Assembly: GCA_963834855.1 (NCBI GenBank)
Contig: CAWIDH010000013.1
Span: 45,077-109,076 of the forward strand
Direction of reading: 5' to 3'
DNA from: DATJKD01 sp963834855
Lineage (GTDB): Bacteria > Pseudomonadota > Gammaproteobacteria > Steroidobacterales > Steroidobacteraceae
Length of the DNA stretch: 64,000 nt
The notes under the pieces are model-generated. The model had not been told where the DNA came from. It searched no databases and was given only the letters and a program-made list of their open reading frames with translations. Of the stretch, positions 60,680 to 64,000 are shown piece by piece. The stretch's first letter is position 1; the number at the start of each line of letters is the position of its first letter. The position numbers and the translations under genes are program-made.

Positions 60680-60946
60680 ATGACCATGACCAACCGTCCC
60701 AGTCGCAAGCGCAGCCAGCCGCGGAGCGTCGTCGCGACCACCCCACCCGCACGAGCAAAGGCCCGGGCGGGGACCGGGGTCATCAACCGCGAGCAGCGAC
60801 ACGCGATGATCTGCGAGGCGGCCTACTTCATGGCCGAGCGCCGCGGCTTCCGCACGGGCCACGAGCTGGAGGACTGGCTCGCCGCCGAGCAGCAGATCGA
60901 CCTGACGCTCACACGAGGCGGACCGGCGACTGCAGGGACAGCCTGA
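60680..60946 (+). CDS. DUF2934 domain protein
   Basis: This protein of about 88 aa has a basic, Pro/Arg/Ala-rich N-terminus (RPSRKRSQPRSVVATTPPAR) and the DUF2934 motif at the end: HAMICEAAYFMAERRGFRTG, then HELEDWLAAEQQID. Several ATGs are in frame; I use that at 60680, with GAGG 10 bp upstream. DUF2934 proteins are small and of unknown function, frequent in soil proteobacteria. It converges on the alpha/beta-hydrolase gene. Confidence 0.78.
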   Translation: MTMTNRPSRKRSQPRSVVATTPPARAKARAGTGVINREQRHAMICEAAYFMAERRGFRTGHELEDWLAAEQQIDLTLTRGGPATAGTA

Positions 60947-60980
60947 AGGCCCCGAGATCTTGCTGATTTCGTTCCCCGTA

Positions 60981-61883
60981 TCAGACCGCCTCGATAACGG
61001 AACGTGGCATGGCAAGAATCAACCGTGCCACCTGTGCGGGCTCGTCCATTTGGACGAAGTGTCGAGCACCTCGCACCAGAAATAGCTCAGACGCTGGAAA
61101 GAGTTCATGGAAGCGCTGGGCGACGCCTTTATTCAAGTAAGGGTCGGCGTCGCCAAAAATAATCCGGACCGGCCGTCTGAACTCTCTAAGCTTCGGGAGC
61201 ATTTTTGTGCGTGACGTTATCGTGGGCAACAAGTCCTCGTTCAGGCGAAAGAAGGCAGGACGAACGCCTGGCGTGGCATCGAACTGTTGATACAGCAGCG
61301 GCAAGAACTCATTTCTGACCTCCGCGTCTCTGAAGAATCTTCCAACTTGCCACTGATACATGCGCCGGAAAATCCAATGACCAAACATCTGCGAGACAGG
61401 TCGTGCGATGTTTCTGACCAAAGGTGTCGAGAACAGCCAGATTGCCTCCGGGGACCGGAGCGTCGGCATGGTGCAGTAGTACGTGTTCAACAACACCAGT
61501 CCGGCAACACGCTCGGGCTGGGAAAGGGCCCAGTCGATGGCAGGTGGACCAGAGGCGTCGTGCGCGACGAGGATGACTTGCTGCAGCCGCAGTTGGGTGA
61601 TGACGGCATCCAGGTCACCGACCTGACTGCTGGCGGTATAAGGATAGCCAGTGGGTTTGTCCGAAGCGCCCCATCCAAGAAAATCAAAGACAACGAGACG
61701 ACGCGGTGGCGAGAGATGAGGAACCAGACGGTCGTAGAGGTGCAGGTTGTCCGGGAAACCATGCATCAGAATGATTGTCGGCTCCGCCCCCGGGTATTCT
61801 CGGACGTAGATCCGATGTTCATTCCGCTGTACGAAAGTCTCTTGGTAGGCCGTTATTCCCTCGGAAGGCATGGCAGCTAACAT
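60981..61883 (-). CDS. Alpha/beta hydrolase (haloalkane dehalogenase/epoxide hydrolase-like)
   Basis: This 300-aa protein has the oxyanion motif IILMHGFPDNLHLYDRLVPH, the nucleophile elbow VILVAHDASGPPAIDW (Asp), the acid in RIIFGDADPYLN and the His in RGARHFVQMDEP. It also has a helical cap (WIFRRMYQWQVGRFFRDAEV). An Asp nucleophile points to C-halogen or epoxide hydrolysis. The halide-stabilising Trp after the nucleophile is not seen (A-S-G-P-P instead), so epoxide hydrolase or another activity is as likely. ATG at 61883 or 61871. Confidence 0.87.
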   Translation of the reverse strand: MLAAMPSEGITAYQETFVQRNEHRIYVREYPGAEPTIILMHGFPDNLHLYDRLVPHLSPPRRLVVFDFLGWGASDKPTGYPYTASSQVGDLDAVITQLRLQQVILVAHDASGPPAIDWALSQPERVAGLVLLNTYYCTMPTLRSPEAIWLFSTPLVRNIARPVSQMFGHWIFRRMYQWQVGRFFRDAEVRNEFLPLLYQQFDATPGVRPAFFRLNEDLLPTITSRTKMLPKLREFRRPVRIIFGDADPYLNKGVAQRFHELFPASELFLVRGARHFVQMDEPAQVARLILAMPRSVIEAV

Positions 61884-61954
61884 CCCGGTCAGCGGCGGCG
61901 CGCTGACCTACGCGTCTTGGCACTTCATCCGTCACCGACCGCGGCAACCGGTTG

Positions 61955-62452
61955 CTACGCCCGAACGACAAGCCAAACGTACACCCCGGTAGCGCAGAGG
62001 CTCAACAGCGTGCGCACAGCATGAAGTTTCCCCCACTTCTTCAGCAGCGCCCGCGTCTCGGCGGAATCCAATTCCCGAGCAGTCGCGAGCAGCCGATGGT
62101 TAGTCGGCATGATGCCAATGAATGTGAAAGGTACGACAGCGCCGACCAACACAGCGCCGACGAGCCACCCGCCGCCACCGCCCATGAGCCAGACAGCCAC
62201 ACCGGCCACAAAACCCGCTAATGCCAGAGGCGCTTGCATCCAAGTTGCCCGCTGGTAACTCGGTGCCCACTGCCGTACCGCGGCACGGGTTTCAAGAAGC
62301 ATCCGCGCCGGATGCTCGGCAACGTTGATGTAAAGGGCCGCGCCTGCGAACAACGACCCGCTGACCACGGCCAGAAACTTGAACCCTTCAAGCACTGCGG
62401 ACACTCCAGTGGAGCCTACCGCACGTCCTGTGGAGCGCGCGGTTAGGAGCAC
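61955..62452 (-). CDS. DUF1772 (anthrone oxygenase-like) membrane protein
   Basis: This protein of up to 165 aa has four hydrophobic segments: FKFLAVVSGSLFAGAALYIN with NVAEHPAR, APLALAGFVAGVAVWLMG, WLVGAVLVGAVVPFTFIGIM with PTNHRLL, and LLSLCATGVYVWLVV. The NVAEHPAR and IMPTNHRLL motifs are DUF1772 signatures. All starts are GTG; the one at 62452 is the longest, and a later GTG near 62401 would fit the family length better. It lies 16 bp after the next membrane-protein gene. Confidence 0.82.
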   Translation of the reverse strand: MLLTARSTGRAVGSTGVSAVLEGFKFLAVVSGSLFAGAALYINVAEHPARMLLETRAAVRQWAPSYQRATWMQAPLALAGFVAGVAVWLMGGGGGWLVGAVLVGAVVPFTFIGIMPTNHRLLATARELDSAETRALLKKWGKLHAVRTLLSLCATGVYVWLVVRA

Positions 62453-62468
62453 GGTTCGATGCGGCGCT

Positions 62469-62951
62469 TTACGGCCTAGGTCGAACGAGAAGCCAGAATA
62501 TCAGGCCATGCAGGATAAGTAAGGGCGGCACTACCGCCGTTGGAATGAAGAACGCGGCACCGAACATGCTGGCGTCAAGCTCGACCCTGAACCCTTGGTA
62601 GAACGCAAATAGGAGGTCGGCCGCACCCCACACGTTGAACACCCACACGACCGGGGTGGCCAAGGACATACGCCTGGAAAGTGCGATGGTGGCCGCGACT
62701 GCGAGTATGGCTGCAACCAAATCGCCGTATGCGGCGGGAGCGGCGTAGGCCGACGGTAGCGAGGGAGAGACAACCCCAGGCACAAGGAAGCTGAGTCCAA
62801 TGAATCGAAACGTGTGAGGCACCACCAATGGAACGAGCGCCTCGTCGCGCTCCAGCCTCCGAAGTCGAGGCCAGATGTAAAGCTTCGTGACCAACCCAAA
62901 AGCCACGAAACTCATGAGGATGCTGATTCCAAATAACGCCTGAATACCCAT
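62469..62951 (-). CDS. Four-helix membrane protein of unknown function
   Basis: This 160-aa protein has about four hydrophobic segments (ALFGISILMSFVAFGLVTKL, then FIGLSFLVPGV, LVAAILAVAATIALS and FFIPTAVVPPLLILHGLIFW). It resembles small uncharacterised proteobacterial membrane proteins, but I cannot name a family. It is probably co-transcribed with the DUF1772 gene 16 bp downstream. Confidence 0.75.
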   Translation of the reverse strand: MGIQALFGISILMSFVAFGLVTKLYIWPRLRRLERDEALVPLVVPHTFRFIGLSFLVPGVVSPSLPSAYAAPAAYGDLVAAILAVAATIALSRRMSLATPVVWVFNVWGAADLLFAFYQGFRVELDASMFGAAFFIPTAVVPPLLILHGLIFWLLVRPRP

Positions 62952-63010
62952 AGCCCCTCGTCGTGTGTGCCCAGGAATCGCTTGTGCCGGCTAACAGGCA
63001 ATAGAACAGG

Positions 63011-63763
63011 TCAGTGCCTATTGTTCGGAAGGCAAAGAACATCGCGATGGGCGCAGAGATCATCGAGAAGAGTCTTCTCGTCAGCCAGGATCTTGGCCTG
63101 CTCTGCCTCTCCGATGAGTTGGATCATGTAGCTCTGCTCAGCGATACCTTGTTTATCAATGAACGGATAACGAAGACTGGAATGAACGCTGAGATTTGGA
63201 ACTGCGCCGATGTCTTCGTTCGTGATGCTCGGGGCGTAGAACATCAGGTGCGGCATGGACATCGTATGAATTTTCATGTCAGGAGGCCCCAGTGCGCGCA
63301 TCACCGGCGCGACCATATAGGACAGACCTGCTTTTTCTGGAACGTTATAGGTCTTGTTCCTGTAGCGATTCTCAATTTCACCTTTCAAAGCAACGGGGCT
63401 CATTCCTTGCGCGCGAAGCGTGGCCGCGTCCATGATGACTTTTAAGTGAGCCTTTGTGCCTACGGCGTCGTAGCAGAGCGGAATATAGATGTCGTTGCGA
63501 AAGTCGACCCATTCCCAGACAGTGCGCTCTACAAGACAAGCGACGCCACTCGTTCCCTGTCGGGAAAGTTGATAGCCCTTCTCAGGATCAAGAAGATAAA
63601 CGGTTGCTCTGTCCCGCAGCGCCGGAGGCAATGCGCTGAGTGCAAACCGAGTTTCGAGTTCGGCTGGCATTTGCTCGATAGTGGTCTCAGTCGCTTCGCT
63701 CGGAAGCGCTGATAGACCAATAAGACTGCTGGTGATGACTGCCAGGGCGAATTTGATTTTCAT
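63011..63763 (-). CDS. Exported protein of unknown function
   Basis: This 250-aa protein has a Sec signal peptide (IKFALAVITSSLIGLSALPS, then EATE). The mature part begins with LPPALRDRATVYLLDPEKGY and contains CLVERTVWEWVDFRNDIYIP and LCYDAVGTKAHLKVIMDAAT. A later segment mentions HLMFYAPSITNEDIG, and two Cys lie near the C-terminus. I recall similar exported proteins in soil bacteria without a function. It lies 59 bp upstream of the membrane-protein pair on the same strand. Confidence 0.78.
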   Translation of the reverse strand: MKIKFALAVITSSLIGLSALPSEATETTIEQMPAELETRFALSALPPALRDRATVYLLDPEKGYQLSRQGTSGVACLVERTVWEWVDFRNDIYIPLCYDAVGTKAHLKVIMDAATLRAQGMSPVALKGEIENRYRNKTYNVPEKAGLSYMVAPVMRALGPPDMKIHTMSMPHLMFYAPSITNEDIGAVPNLSVHSSLRYPFIDKQGIAEQSYMIQLIGEAEQAKILADEKTLLDDLCAHRDVLCLPNNRH

Positions 63764-63792
63764 CGCTCTCCCCTATGGGGGTTGTACAGAGG

Positions 63793-64000
63793 TTAGGTGG
63801 GCAGCTTCTGCAGCCCGGCGGCGGTGAGCAGGTACCCGGCGGCAGTGGTCGCCGGGTCTGCCCGTACCAGGTTCACTAAGGCGGACCCGGCCATCTCGGG
63901 GGTCAAAAGTTCCCCCAGCTGCTTCAGGTATGCCTCCTCGGTCTGGCCGCTGCGGGCCGCGTACGCCCGAACCCCTCGCCTGCCCACGTCTCCTAACGGA
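63793..64000 (-). CDS. SDR-family oxidoreductase, C-terminal part (5' end outside window)
   Basis: The frame runs off the right edge. The visible end reads AYAARSGQTEEAYLKQLGEL, then LTPEMAGSALVNLVRADPAT and TAAGYLLTAAGLQKLP, the C-terminal helix and closing segment of a short-chain dehydrogenase. The catalytic Tyr and Rossmann motif lie beyond the window. It ends 29 bp upstream of the start of the exported-protein gene, on the same strand. Confidence 0.7.
   Translation of the reverse strand, partial: PLGDVGRRGVRAYAARSGQTEEAYLKQLGELLTPEMAGSALVNLVRADPATTAAGYLLTAAGLQKLPT

Noticed and set aside
1..64000. CRISPR arrays, tRNA or rRNA genes, integrase and att sites
   Set aside because: I looked for regular short repeats, CCA-ended cloverleaf-like stretches and phage-type integrases, and saw none that I could defend.

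Overview
The window is 64 kb of GC-rich DNA from an environmental Gram-negative bacterium. A TonB-dependent receptor, Sec and Tat signal peptides, cytochrome P460, a PaoABC-type molybdenum hydroxylase and many acyl-CoA enzymes point to a proteobacterium. A gammaproteobacterium near Steroidobacter/Nevskia-like groups is my guess, but no rRNA or marker gene fixes it. F420 biosynthesis in such a background is uncommon.

Layout. 0-3 kb: end of a Fic gene, a periplasmic alkylsulfatase and a DUF3703 gene. 3-8.5 kb: a complete coenzyme F420 locus, with cofC-cofGH-npdG on the minus strand and, divergently, one gene fusing CofE (gamma-glutamyl ligase) to CofD (2-phospholactate transferase). 8.6-36.1 kb: a large catabolic cluster. 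It holds a flavin oxidase, a MarR regulator, a thiolase, an LLM-class (possibly F420-dependent) oxidoreductase, a 3-hydroxyacyl-CoA dehydrogenase/enoyl-CoA hydratase fusion and a TonB receptor. A seven-gene minus operon follows (two-part B12 acyl-CoA mutase, MeaB, two acyl-CoA ligases, an acyl-CoA dehydrogenase and a peroxiredoxin-like protein). Then come a hydantoinase/carboxylase-type pair HyuAB with an unknown 223-aa partner, and a set that looks like 2-aminophenol meta-cleavage: a cyclase-family hydrolase, AmnB/AmnA ring-cleavage dioxygenase, a RidA-type deaminase and a semialdehyde dehydrogenase. Three starts in this cluster share a 16-bp element close to ACTATAAGCTTATAGT, which suggests one regulon.

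36-46 kb: a Vgb-like beta-propeller protein, a DmpA-type aminopeptidase, a DUF1326/DUF2182 pair below a very large BTAD/AAA/TPR regulator, an MFS exporter and an FMN reductase. 46-50 kb: a likely island in which a TIR-type immune effector gene converges on a nicotinamide phosphoribosyltransferase gene, next to a decapitated MocR gene and a hydrolase remnant. 50-56 kb: NmrA-like, DUF899 and a three-subunit molybdenum hydroxylase. 56-59.5 kb: a graveyard of gene fragments (response regulator, peroxidase, alpha/beta hydrolase, flavoprotein, IS3 transposase, DHFR-like) around intact small genes. 59.5-64 kb: small stress or accessory proteins (VOC, SRPBCC, DUF2934, DUF1772, alpha/beta hydrolase) and a partial SDR gene at the right edge.

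Eight frameshifts in six otherwise healthy genes all have the sense of one extra base. This looks more like uncorrected insertion errors in the assembly than gene decay, and it should be kept in mind when reading the CDS boundaries given here.
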